From Spirosoma validum (GTDB taxonomy: Bacteria; Bacteroidota; Bacteroidia; Cytophagales; Spirosomataceae), in NCBI RefSeq assembly GCF_014699035.1, contig NZ_JACXAA010000004.1, forward strand, positions 372,001 through 436,000: 64,000 nt of DNA, in the 5' to 3' direction. How positions within the stretch are numbered: the first letter of the stretch is position 1; each line of letters begins with the position of its first letter. Positions 8,983-18,700 of the stretch are shown in pieces. Position numbers and translations under genes: made by a program. A model generated the notes under the pieces. It ran no database searches. It worked only from the letters and a program-made list of their open reading frames with translations, and was not told where the DNA came from.

Positions 8983-10110
8983 ATGATGACTTTGAAGCAC
9001 TTTTTTCGCTCTCTATCCTTACGCTTCCTCTTCGTAAGCCTTATCTGCTTTACAATCTTTTCCTGCACTGACCATGTCAATCCGCCCGAAGAGCCGGATG
9101 AGGATGAAACCGTTTACGTTGGTGGTAGTCTTGAAAGTAAACTTTACGCTTTCAACGCGGCAACAGGTACTAAAAAATGGGAATTTTTAGCGGGAGATTT
9201 AATTTTTTCAAGTCCGACAGTCGCCAGTGGGATCGTCTATATAGGAAGTGCTGATGGAAGACTATACGCTGTCGATGCAGTAACGGGCATAAAAAAATGG
9301 GAGTTTATAGCGGGCTACAACATTCTATCTTGTCCTACTGTAACTAATGGTTTGGTGTATTTTGGAAGTGATAAACTTTATGCTCTTGATGCGCTGACTG
9401 GTGTGAAAAAATGGGAGTTTGATCAATCAATCTACAAAACCTGGTTTAATCCAACGGTATCTAATGATATTGTCTATGCAATAGATTACCGTAAACTATA
9501 CGCCCTGAATGCAAAGACGGGAGGTAAAATATGGGAATTCACATCTGTCGAAGGGTTTGCGCCTAATCCCACCGTAGTCAACGGAGTAGTTTATGTAGGA
9601 GGGGATAAACTCTACGCACTTGATGCACAGACAGGGATTAAAAAATGGGAATTTATGATAGGGACTTTTTTTCAGGACAGAAATTTCATAGGTAATCCTA
9701 CAGTAGCTAATGGAATTGTTTATGTTACAACTCCCTTTAATTTATATGCACTTGATGCGTTGACTGGTACAAAAAAATGGGAGCTTGGGAGAGATGTTGG
9801 AAGAAGTTCAAGCCCCATTGTAGCGAATGGAATAGTTTATTCAGGTAATGGTTCTAAATTATATGCGGTTGATGCACTGACTGGCGCTGAAAAATGGAAA
9901 TTCACTGCAGGAGATTTTGTCAAGGACCCCACAATAGGGAATGGAGTCGTTTATGTAAGTAGTGAAGATCGAAAACTATATGCTATAGATGCGATAACAG
10001 GAGCAAAAAAATGGGAATCTATCACAGGTGATAAACTATACTCTTCTCCCTGTGTCGTAACTAAGAAAGGAGTTGTTTATCATCCCGGCCTTAGTGGCGA
10101 TCAGCAGTAA
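8983..10110 (+). CDS. PQQ-like (BamB-like) beta-propeller lipoprotein
   Basis: A 375-residue protein made of tandem propeller repeats with the refrain KLYALDALTGxKKWEF, recurring about every 38-42 residues some eight times. Variants include RLYAVDAVTGIKKWEF and KLYALNAKTGGKIWEF. This is the PQQ_2 / BamB-like repeat. The N-terminus is a lipoprotein signal (FVSLICFTIFSC, lipobox Cys near residue 28), followed by an acidic tether (EEPDEDE). There are two adjacent ATGs (8983, 8986) and the start cannot be decided between them. The gene is AT-richer than its neighbours, suggesting different ancestry or recent repeat expansion. It stands alone, so a BAM-complex role is not implied. No substrate can be named. 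Confidence 0.8.
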   Translation: MMTLKHFFRSLSLRFLFVSLICFTIFSCTDHVNPPEEPDEDETVYVGGSLESKLYAFNAATGTKKWEFLAGDLIFSSPTVASGIVYIGSADGRLYAVDAVTGIKKWEFIAGYNILSCPTVTNGLVYFGSDKLYALDALTGVKKWEFDQSIYKTWFNPTVSNDIVYAIDYRKLYALNAKTGGKIWEFTSVEGFAPNPTVVNGVVYVGGDKLYALDAQTGIKKWEFMIGTFFQDRNFIGNPTVANGIVYVTTPFNLYALDALTGTKKWELGRDVGRSSSPIVANGIVYSGNGSKLYAVDALTGAEKWKFTAGDFVKDPTIGNGVVYVSSEDRKLYAIDAITGAKKWESITGDKLYSSPCVVTKKGVVYHPGLSGDQQ

Positions 10111-10143
10111 GACGTGAGTTTTATTAACTGCTCGAGTAAAAAC

Positions 10144-10218
10144 GGTATCGCGGACTTCAGTCCGTTAAGGTAGTTAATTATCGGCTTCCACTCCTAACGG
10201 ACTAAAGTCCGTGGTACC
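10144..10218. repeat. Double-hairpin intergenic repeat, copy 3
   Basis: The arms 10144-10165 and 10197-10218 begin GGTATCGCGGACT and end AGTCCGTGGTACC. The inner palindromes are GGACTTCAGTCC (left) and GGACTAAAGTCC (right). It sits between two convergent genes (the propeller lipoprotein and the alpha-galactosidase) and ends three bases before the stop codon of the latter. Confidence 0.85.
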
Positions 10219-10220
10219 TT

Positions 10221-12413
10221 TTATTTTACCTCACTCACTTCCAGTACCACACTCTCCCGCCGAGAACTTACCTGGGGGTTAAAACCAATTGTCATGAGGT
10301 AATTGCCGGAGTACGTTGCGGTTGATGGGTTAACTGCCGACTTCGTGCCGGGATAGACGTTCAACTCCTGAATTTTATAGGTCTTGTCGGGGTTGAGTCC
10401 TTTCAGTTTGATCGGCGCTACGCTGCCTGCTTTGTACCGGTTTTTGACCAGATACGTAAACCAAACGGCCCGGTCCTGCGCTTCGTTGACGTACAGGAGT
10501 GACGCTACGTCGCTGGTGTAGGGTGAGGCTAACCGGAACTGGTCGCCCTGCCAGATGATGGGTTTGATTCGGTCGTAAGTTTTCAGGGCTTCCTGACTGA
10601 ATTGCAGTTCAGGTTCGGTGAGTTTGCTGACGACGATATCGTACCCGATTTTACCCATCATCGCTACGTCGGTGCGGAACTTGATCGGTTGTTTGCCCCA
10701 GTCCGTTACGTGGTTGCAACTCGCGATAGCCGGGAAGAAGTACGAATAATTCCACTGAATAAATACCCGCTCCAGTCCGTCGGTGTTATCGCTGGGCCAG
10801 TATTCGGTAAAGTAACGTAGCGCGCCGTAATCCACGCGGCCACCACCCCCCGAACAGAGCATCATCGGCAGGGTAGGGTACTTCGCCCGAATGCGCTCGA
10901 CTACTTTGTACAGCCCCTGAACATAATCGACGTAGAGGTTCGATTGATTTTGGCTGGTAGACGAGTAAGCGTTGTAAATCACCGCGTTGCAATCCCACTT
11001 AATATAGCTTAGCGTCGGATTTTTGGTCATGATGCCATTCACGACTTCATAGACAAAATCCTGCACTTTCGGGTTCGTCAGATCGAGCACCAACTGATTC
11101 CGGAAGTAATATTCCTGGCGATTCGGCAGCTTAATGACCCAGTCCGGATGTTTTTCGTACAGCTCACTTATCGGGCTAACCATCTCCGGTTCCAGCCAGA
11201 TGCCGAATTTGATACCCGAACTTTCCGCTTCTTTTACCAGGTATCCCAGGCCATGAGGTAGTTTTTTGGCGTTCTCCTGCCAGTCACCCAAACTCGTGTG
11301 GTCGTCGTTACGGGGATACTTGTTACCGAACCAGCCGTCATCCAGAAGGAACAAATCGACGCCTAGTTTTTTGCCGTCTTTGATAAGCGTTGAGAGCTTT
11401 TCCTCGTTGAAATCGAAATACGTCGCTTCCCAGTTGTTGAGCAGCGTCAAGCGGTTGCCCTGTCCCTGCGGAATACGGTGTTTGCGTGCCCAGCGATGCA
11501 GGCTTCGGCTGGCCACACCCGTTCCCTGTTGCGAATACGTGAACAGAAAGGCGGGCGTGGTAAACTCCTGATTGGGCGCTAACATATAGGCCGATGCGTA
11601 TGGGTTAATGCCCGGAATAATCCGTAGGTTATGCAGTGGATCGACTTCAAACGCCAGCTGGTAATTTCCCGACCAGGCCAGCGTACCGGCAATTACCTCG
11701 CCCCGATCTTCGTCGGCAGGTTGGTTGAGCGACACCAGAAATGACGGTGGCTGGAACAAGTCGGCGCGCGTACCCAGCTTTGTGTCCAGTACTTTAATCC
11801 CTTCGGTAAGCTGGATCTCCGACGGATTCATTTCATTGGCCCAGTCGCCGTGGAAATGCGTCAGGTAGTATTTTTCGGCGGGAATATAGAGGTTCGCCGA
11901 CGCATATTTCTGCATGGTTATCGGCTTTTTCTCCGCATGGCGAATCGTGGCCCACTGCTCAATAACGTCTTCTTTCTGATACGCTTTGTAATACAGCGTT
12001 ACGTCAAATGGATACTGTGGGTCTTTCAGGTACACTTTCGTTAGCACAATGCCATCGCCTGCGGGTTGGGTTTCGTGCCGAACGTAGTGAAGGTCGAGCG
12101 AAGGATTGCCGTCGGCATGGGTCACCTGAATGGCGGGTTCCAGTAAATTTCGGCTACCAGCGGGCGTATAGACTGAATTATAAATGCCGGTATAATCCTC
12201 GCCCCGCTTGCCGTTTTGAGGAATGGCTCCGTACTCAGCCGTGTTACGTAGTTTAGCTCCCAGATGCACCAGCGTCGGTATCTGCTCTTTATCGACCCGG
12301 ATCACCAGGGCGGTCTGCTGGGTTTCAATCACAATGTGGGTATCACCGGGAGCGGCTTTGGTGGGTAAAACCATCAGTAAAAAAAGCGATAGCGCCAGAA
12401 AAGATTGTTTCAT
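10221..12413 (-). CDS. Alpha-galactosidase, glycoside hydrolase family 36
   Basis: A 730-residue secreted GH36 enzyme that would release terminal alpha-1,6-galactose from galactomannan side chains or raffinose-type sugars. The signal peptide is SFLALSLFLLMVLPTKA. The N-terminal beta-sandwich covers about 25-320. The TIM barrel carries LFLLDDGWFG (residues 355-363), GIWLEPEM, the nucleophile Asp474 in SYIKWDCN, CSGGGGRVDYG (520-530) and the acid/base Asp542 in EYWPSDNTD. A C-terminal beta-domain follows. The length is normal for the family. The start is ATG at 12413. It is 33 nt downstream of the isochorismatase-family gene on the same strand. It may serve the GH26 mannanase locus 20 kb away, but that link is only functional inference. 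Confidence 0.94.
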   Translation of the reverse strand: MKQSFLALSLFLLMVLPTKAAPGDTHIVIETQQTALVIRVDKEQIPTLVHLGAKLRNTAEYGAIPQNGKRGEDYTGIYNSVYTPAGSRNLLEPAIQVTHADGNPSLDLHYVRHETQPAGDGIVLTKVYLKDPQYPFDVTLYYKAYQKEDVIEQWATIRHAEKKPITMQKYASANLYIPAEKYYLTHFHGDWANEMNPSEIQLTEGIKVLDTKLGTRADLFQPPSFLVSLNQPADEDRGEVIAGTLAWSGNYQLAFEVDPLHNLRIIPGINPYASAYMLAPNQEFTTPAFLFTYSQQGTGVASRSLHRWARKHRIPQGQGNRLTLLNNWEATYFDFNEEKLSTLIKDGKKLGVDLFLLDDGWFGNKYPRNDDHTSLGDWQENAKKLPHGLGYLVKEAESSGIKFGIWLEPEMVSPISELYEKHPDWVIKLPNRQEYYFRNQLVLDLTNPKVQDFVYEVVNGIMTKNPTLSYIKWDCNAVIYNAYSSTSQNQSNLYVDYVQGLYKVVERIRAKYPTLPMMLCSGGGGRVDYGALRYFTEYWPSDNTDGLERVFIQWNYSYFFPAIASCNHVTDWGKQPIKFRTDVAMMGKIGYDIVVSKLTEPELQFSQEALKTYDRIKPIIWQGDQFRLASPYTSDVASLLYVNEAQDRAVWFTYLVKNRYKAGSVAPIKLKGLNPDKTYKIQELNVYPGTKSAVNPSTATYSGNYLMTIGFNPQVSSRRESVVLEVSEVK

Positions 12414-12444
12414 TGGTACTGCGGGAAGGGATTGATTTTACGAA

Positions 12445-13068
12445 TTAAACAAGCGATACATCCTGGCAGAGTGTGGCCAGATCAAGTTGGCTGGACGGGG
12501 TTACATCTGCTCCCAGCAGCCGCTTCATATATGCAAGCGCATCGTTCGTATAGGTAGGTTTGATGGCGGCTACACAATCGGATGGGATGCTGATGTTGAA
12601 GTCACGCATGTACGCGTCGTTAGCGGTGAAAAGGATGCATGAGTCCGTCGTCATTCCTGTCAGAATCAGATGTTTGGTCTGAAGGTAGACGAGCAGTGTA
12701 TCCAGTGTAGTTACGTAAAAAGACGAGTGTTTTGGTTTTAAAACGACATAATCGTCAGATTCCGGACTGAGAATACTGGCCAGAAATTCTCCGCGAACCC
12801 CGTCGTTTCGAACGTGATCGACGGCTTCTTTGAAGTCGGATCGCCACCGGCCAAAATTATCATTGACGTAGATGACGGGAATACCCAGCGCTTTTGCCCG
12901 GCGTTTCAGGACGGCAATATGCTCGGCAGCTACGCGGGCGGGCTCGGCTAATTCGTCTCCGCCCGGAAATTCCAGGTCGTTAATCATATCGATGATCAAT
13001 AAAGCCACCGGAGACGTATCGGGAACGTTGCCGTGTAAATCGGTATCCTTCGGATTCATAGTTTTCAT
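12445..13068 (-). CDS. Isochorismatase-family cysteine hydrolase
   Basis: A 207-residue cytoplasmic hydrolase of the isochorismatase/nicotinamidase superfamily. The catalytic triad can be assigned as Asp27 (ALLIIDMIND), Lys113 (KPKHSSF) and Cys144 (GMTTDSCILFTAND), with the usual cis-peptide neighbourhood before the Cys. No isochorismate pathway genes are nearby, so the substrate is unknown. Ureidoacrylate, nicotinamide-like amides and others occur in the family. An alternative ATG lies three codons downstream (MNPKDTD). It lies directly upstream of the GH36 gene, possibly co-transcribed. Confidence 0.85.
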   Translation of the reverse strand: MKTMNPKDTDLHGNVPDTSPVALLIIDMINDLEFPGGDELAEPARVAAEHIAVLKRRAKALGIPVIYVNDNFGRWRSDFKEAVDHVRNDGVRGEFLASILSPESDDYVVLKPKHSSFYVTTLDTLLVYLQTKHLILTGMTTDSCILFTANDAYMRDFNISIPSDCVAAIKPTYTNDALAYMKRLLGADVTPSSQLDLATLCQDVSLV

Positions 13069-13111
13069 CTACCGTTAAGCCCATAAACCTGCCTGTAAGG
13101 AGAACTTCTCG

Positions 13112-13903
13112 CTAAGGATTCGGTTTGGTTGTATATTCCTGAAATCGATACACTTCCTGCCGTACTACGTCGAAAGTCGGCGCTAGTTGCGTGCGTGACT
13201 GTTTATAAGACGGGTCAGCAACGGCGTTCATAGTTGATACGTAGTTAGTTGTGCTAAATTCATATTCCTTCTCGCTGCCGTTGGGAATCAGCAAGGCCGA
13301 GAAGTCCCAGCCCAGGAGTGTATTTTGTTTGATACGTTCTTCGCCTAACCGCTTCATCTGGCTTAATGAACTCTGATAATCAGCACCCGGATTTCGGCGA
13401 CGCATTCGGTCGATAATCATCAGGTTGGAACTGCCGGGAGCAAAGGCTGGTGCAAACGTATCTTCCATGGTTTCCCAGATTTCCATTTTAACCACTGGGG
13501 CTGTAGCCCGGTCGCGTCGTTGTAGATCAGCCATTTTCGCCTGAATACTATCGCCATAGATACGGGTCATCGCTTCGGGTGATGCGCCTTTAATCGCCAT
13601 TTCCCGCGAAACGATCTTTGTTACGTAGTCATACTCGGTTTGGTTCGGATTCGACGTAAACTGCTTGACCGTCATATACCAGCCTTCGAGCTTACCTTCA
13701 TCAACAGCCGCCTGATTAATCTTTTTCCACTCCCGCTCAACCGGCAATGCGTCCTGGATCGTCAGGCCGGGATTCAGTTTGTGATAAATCAGAAAGGTGT
13801 AGGTTTTGACCGGAGCTTTCGACTGAGCTATCGCACCAGAAACACAAGCCAGAAAAAAGCCGGAGAGGAAGATCGTATTCCGGATAAAGGATAAAAAGGG
13901 CAT
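13112..13903 (-). CDS. Secreted protein of unknown function
   Basis: A 263-residue protein with a clear Sec signal peptide (NTIFLSGFFLACVSGAIAQS, cleavage after AIA). The mature part is mixed alpha/beta and polar, with paired segments resembling each other weakly (LEGWYMTVKQF near 75 and LLGWDFSALLIP near 200). I recognise no family. These may be two ferredoxin-like halves, but that is a guess. It lies 43 nt upstream of the isochorismatase gene on the same strand, so it could be the first gene of a three-gene unit with the hydrolase and GH36. Confidence 0.65.
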   Translation of the reverse strand: MPFLSFIRNTIFLSGFFLACVSGAIAQSKAPVKTYTFLIYHKLNPGLTIQDALPVEREWKKINQAAVDEGKLEGWYMTVKQFTSNPNQTEYDYVTKIVSREMAIKGASPEAMTRIYGDSIQAKMADLQRRDRATAPVVKMEIWETMEDTFAPAFAPGSSNLMIIDRMRRRNPGADYQSSLSQMKRLGEERIKQNTLLGWDFSALLIPNGSEKEYEFSTTNYVSTMNAVADPSYKQSRTQLAPTFDVVRQEVYRFQEYTTKPNP

Positions 13904-14065
13904 GGTAAAGACTTGGCTTTGGGATGGTGATCAATGTACGTCTGGAAAAGGGAATGCGAATCAAGGATTACCTATTTGTATTTTGCATTTTGTAAATAAA
14001 AAATTAAAATCAACTGGGGGATTTTTCTGACCTACTTGTCTTATGGATATAAACCTTCCGATCTG

Positions 14066-14749
14066 ATGCCTGCTAACGCATTTTCAGTTCATCGTTCTAC
14101 CGACCCGCTACCAACTGGTCCAGCACCTTTGCCGCAGACTGACGCCCATGCGTCAACGTTATTGACGGCTACTAACGGCGAGCTGTTTATTCGGAATACG
14201 TTTGCTGCCGATCCAAAACTAGGGTGTGAACTGCTTTTTCGGCAATATTTCGCGCCGTTGTGTAGCCACGCTGTTCGGTTTGTCTATGATCGGCAGTTGG
14301 CCGAAGACATCGTTGCTGACCTGTTTTTTACCTTTTATCAGAAGGAGCTTTACCGGCAAATCACAGGGTCGTATCGGGCCTATCTGTATCAGGCGGTACG
14401 TAATCGGGCGTATAATAGCCTGCGTTGGGAAATGGGGCGGCAGGAGACCTTGCCCGACGATCTGGATCGACCGGATCTAGACGCTTCGCAACCGGACCGA
14501 CTGATGCAGCAGGATGAATTGTATCGGGCGCTGGAACAGGCTGTGCAGCAACTGTCTCCGCAACAGCAACGCGTCTTTTTGCTGAACCGGTTTGAAGGGA
14601 AATCCTATAAGGAAATCGCAGAAGCGCTGGATCTAGCTCCTAAAACCGTTGAAAACCACTTGTTACGGGCTGTTTCGACCGTACGGCAATTGCTGCGTCA
14701 ACAAAAACTGATTAGCTGTGGGCTGCTACTATTGGCGACACTAGCATAG
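14066..14749 (+). CDS. FecI-type ECF RNA polymerase sigma factor
   Basis: A sigma-70 family protein of 227 residues. Region 2 is CELLFRQYFAPLCSHAVRFV with DRQLAEDIVADLFFTFYQK. Region 4 is LSPQQQRVFLLNRFEGKSYK followed by the helix-turn-helix EIAEALDLAPKTVENHLLRA. The frame is open to a TTG at 14036, ten codons further upstream; the first in-frame ATG, 14066, is given here but the choice is uncertain. The gene is followed 22 nt later by a FecR-type anti-sigma gene and then by a SusC with an STN signalling domain. This is the classical cell-surface signalling arrangement: ligand at SusC, signal to FecR, release of sigma, transcription of the locus. Confidence 0.88.
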   Translation: MPANAFSVHRSTDPLPTGPAPLPQTDAHASTLLTATNGELFIRNTFAADPKLGCELLFRQYFAPLCSHAVRFVYDRQLAEDIVADLFFTFYQKELYRQITGSYRAYLYQAVRNRAYNSLRWEMGRQETLPDDLDRPDLDASQPDRLMQQDELYRALEQAVQQLSPQQQRVFLLNRFEGKSYKEIAEALDLAPKTVENHLLRAVSTVRQLLRQQKLISCGLLLLATLA

Positions 14750-14771
14750 GCTTCAAGTAAGACATCACATC

Positions 14772-15797
14772 ATGGAACCTTCTAAAGAAGTAGTATTCAG
14801 CTATTTTGCTGGACAGGCAACGTCGGTTCAGCAGAACGTAATCCGCGAATGGCTGGCTCGACCAGAAAACCGGGAGACGTATTTTCAGTGGCTCGATGAG
14901 TGGGAACGATTGTTTCCCCAATACGCGCCCAACGTAGCACACCACGTAGCGCAACTTCGACACCGACTTGATTCGCCGGATGAAAACCAGCCTATGCCAA
15001 TACGTCCCATCGTTAATGAGCCGCGTTCCTACTGGACGCTGGGACGGTGGTTAGTAGCTGCTTCGATTGCGTTTGCCTTTGCTTTACTTACCGGAGGCTT
15101 GCTGCTACGTGAACGATTGTTCTACAGGACGATTGCTGCTGGCTCCGGTCAACTTCGTTCGCTGAAGCTTTCCGACGGGTCAACGGTTGCGCTCAACAGT
15201 AATTCGGCGATTCGCATACCCCGGGTGGGTTACGGATGGCTTTCGCGCCAGGTCTCCTTGACGGGCGATGCGGTTTTTGATGTAAAACATCTGCCCAACG
15301 ACCAGCCATTCGTTGTTCAAACTGCTGATGGGCTATCAATAGAAGTATTAGGAACGGAGTTTTCGATACGTAGTCACTCCGCGCGCACCGAGGTGGTCCT
15401 GAAACGCGGGCGGGTAAACCTCCATTATGCAACTGCCGACCGACCGGGGCAGGATGTGATGATGAAGCCTGGCGATCAGGTCACACTCGACGCCCAGGGG
15501 GCCTTACAGCTTCGGCCACAGGTCGATACCACCCGGTTTGCCCAATGGCGTTACCGGCAGTTTCGTTTCAATGATACGCCCTTGCGGGAGGTAGCACGTC
15601 AGATTCAGAACGTATTTGGCGTAACGGTGCAACTGTCCGACCCGGCATTGGCGCGCCGAACGCTCACCGGCACTATCCGCGCGGGTTCGTCTGACGAACT
15701 CGCCGAAGCCCTCGCCGAACTGCTGAACCTGCACGTGATTCACCGTGATCAACAACTCGTTTTTTCAACAACTTCTGAATCCCAAATCGCTCAATGA
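14772..15797 (+). CDS. FecR-family anti-sigma factor with DUF4974 domain
   Basis: A 341-residue inner-membrane regulator. The N-terminal cytoplasmic part (VFSYFAGQATSVQQNVIREW) binds the sigma factor in this family. One membrane segment follows (WLVAASIAFAFALLTGGLLL, about 93-112), then the periplasmic FecR domain (LSDGSTVALNSNSAIRIP, VSLTGDAVFDV, VEVLGTEFSIRS) and a C-terminal DUF4974/STN-contact domain (FNDTPLREVARQIQNVFGV). Its last codons overlap the SusC start by 4 nt (ATGA at 15794), so the two are translationally coupled. It is expected to keep the upstream sigma factor inactive until the STN domain of SusC signals. Confidence 0.92.
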   Translation: MEPSKEVVFSYFAGQATSVQQNVIREWLARPENRETYFQWLDEWERLFPQYAPNVAHHVAQLRHRLDSPDENQPMPIRPIVNEPRSYWTLGRWLVAASIAFAFALLTGGLLLRERLFYRTIAAGSGQLRSLKLSDGSTVALNSNSAIRIPRVGYGWLSRQVSLTGDAVFDVKHLPNDQPFVVQTADGLSIEVLGTEFSIRSHSARTEVVLKRGRVNLHYATADRPGQDVMMKPGDQVTLDAQGALQLRPQVDTTRFAQWRYRQFRFNDTPLREVARQIQNVFGVTVQLSDPALARRTLTGTIRAGSSDELAEALAELLNLHVIHRDQQLVFSTTSESQIAQ

Positions 15798-18700
15798 GAA
15801 AATCATTACCTCTTGCATTAACAGCGGGTTGGTTGCTTGGCGTAGGCTACGGTCCTACATCAGCCCAAACGCTGGCGTTTGCCCGAACCACCCAGCTTAC
15901 CACCAAAAGCCAGTCGGGCAAGCCGAACAGCTTGCCGACAGCCCATCAGGCGCTTAAACAGACGCTTTTACAACTGAAAGATCACTACGGAGTTGATATT
16001 CTGTTCGAAGAATCGGTCGTGTCGAGTCACTTAATTTCGCTGGAATCGCTTGACTTGAACGCTCGTCTGGAAACAAATCTGAATGCGATTCTGAAACCGT
16101 ATGGAATGCGGTTCAAAAAAATGCGTTCTGGAGCTTATTTGATTCTGCCGCCCAAAAACAGCGATAAAGCACCGGCTAACGTAGCAGAGTCGGCAACGGC
16201 GGCTGTCTCGGCGCCAGTTCCGTTGTTCGGCTTAATGACCCTGCCGGGTCTTCACGTGAGCGAGTCTGTTCCGGCTGACGTTCGGGTATCGGGTCGCGTA
16301 ACGGGCGAAACGGACGAAACGCTGCCGGGGGTGAGTGTGGTAGTAAAAGGATCGCCCAGAGGAACAACGACCGACGCCCAGGGACGCTACCAGATCAACG
16401 TACCGAACGACCGTAGCGATGTTACGTTGGTCTTCAGCTTTGTGGGGTATGTGAGTCAGGAGATGCCGGTGCGGAATCGCTCAACGATCGACGTGCAATT
16501 AGTGCCCGATACCAAAGCCTTGAACGAGGTGGTAGTCGTGGGATATGGCCAGGTCAAGAAAAGCGATTTGACGGGCGCTGTCGCGACCGTTCCCGTGGAA
16601 GAGATTCGGAAAGTGGCCGTTACGTCGCTTGATCAGGCGTTGCAGGGCCGGGCCGCAGGCGTACAGATTACGCAGAACTCCGGGGCACCGGGCGGTACCA
16701 CCAGCATCCGCATTCGGGGGGGTAACTCGATTCAGGGGGATAACGAACCGTTATACGTCATCGACGGGATTCCGTTCAAGAATGATGGCGCTGGTAGCGG
16801 ATCGAATTTCAACGTATTGAGCACCCTCAATCCCAGCGATATTGAGTCGATGTCGGTTCTGAAAGACGCGTCATCGACGGCGATTTATGGGTCGCGCGGG
16901 TCCAATGGAGTTGTGATCATCACCACCAAACGGGGTAAGGCGGGTAAGTCGACGATCAATTTTGACGCGTATTACGGAATTCAGAACGTGCGCCGGAAAT
17001 ATCCAGTCCTGAATGGGCGGGAATACGCACAGTTTGTCAACGACGCCAACACCAACGAAGGTCGTCCGGGAGTGTACACGCAGGCTCAGATTGACGCGTT
17101 TGGCACAGGCACCGACTGGCAGGACGAAATTTTCCGTCAGGCACCCATGTCGAACTACCAGCTGTCGATGAGCGGGGGCGATGAGCGAACGCAGTACGCC
17201 GTTTCGGGCGGTTATTTCAAACAGAACGGAATTGTGGTTAACTCCGATTTTGACCGCTATTCTTTCCGGGTCAATCTGGATCGGAAACTGACTAATAAAA
17301 TTAAAGTAGGCAATAGCCTGACCGTGAGCCGGACCGTGACAAATCAGGCCCGTACCGACGGCGATCTAGGCAGCGCCGGTTTAGTGACAATTGCTGCTCT
17401 ACAGTTTCCACCGATTCTGCCGGTACGTAGTGCCGACGGAAATTACCTGATCACCGATCCAGCGCTGGCTTTTACGGCCGACAATCCCGTGGCTTTGGCG
17501 CGTGATAATAAAAACCGGAACACCGCCTACCGGGTCTTCGGCAATGTTTTTGGCGATTATCAAATCATTGATGGGCTGAATCTACGCGTTTCGCTGGGAA
17601 TCGACGGTGTTTTACAGAAGCAGGATTCGTATCTGCCGCGCTCCGTGTCAAGTGGCTTGGCGCAGGGTGGAGCGGCTTCCATATATAACTCCCAGTCCAT
17701 TACGTGGCTGAATGAAAATCTGCTTACGTATACCCGCACGGTCAATACCGTTCACAACGTAACGGTGTTGCTGGGCTACACGCAGCAGGGGAACCGTACG
17801 GAAAGCAGCACTGCGTCGGCCCGGAATTTTGTCAACGATAATCTGGGATCAGGGAATCTGGGTTCGGGTTCTGTACCCTTGACACCTAGTTCGGGCATCG
17901 GCACCTGGGGACTCGAATCGTACCTGTCCCGAATTAACTACGGCTACAAGGACAAATACCTGCTGACGGCCTCGTTCCGTGCCGATGGGTCCTCGCGTTT
18001 TGGGTCCAATAAACAGTATGGTTATTTCCCGTCTGTTGCGTTGGCCTGGCGGGTTTCGGAAGAAAGCTTCCTGAAAAACAACCGGGTCATCAACGACCTG
18101 AAACTTCGGGCAACGTATGGCTCCACCGGTAACCAGGATGGCGTCGGTAATTATCCGGCCTATTCGTTGTTGGGTACGCAAAACTACGTCTTTGGCAATG
18201 TCGTGTCGACCGGACTTGGACCCAATCAGATTGCGAACCCGGATCTGTCCTGGGAAACGACGACGCAGGCTGACGTGGGGGTGGATGTTGGTTTCCTGAA
18301 CAACCGCATTACGTTGACCGCCGACGCGTACCTGAAACGAACCAAAGACCTGCTACTGAACGTAACGATTCCGAGCACGTCGGGCTATTCAAGTGCGATT
18401 AAAAACTTAGGTCGGGTCGAGAATAAAGGGATTGAGTTGGGCATTTCGTCGCGCAATATCGATGGTGATTTTAAATGGAGTACCGACGTAAACTTCGCCC
18501 TCAACCGGAATAACGTACTGGATATTGGCGGAGCTCCGCAGATTTTCGCGGGTAACGTAGCGAACATCGGCCAGAACCTCAATTCGGGCATCATCCGGGT
18601 AGGGGAACCGCTGGGTTCGTTCTATGGATACGTAACGAATGGGTTGTATCAGACGACCGATGAACTGACCGCCCTGAGCGATCCACAGGCCCGGAAACCC

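Noticed and set aside
8983-10110. Assigning the propeller lipoprotein as BamB of the outer-membrane assembly machine
   Set aside because: The repeat type is shared by many PQQ-like propellers. Low blade divergence and the isolated position do not support a BamB role.
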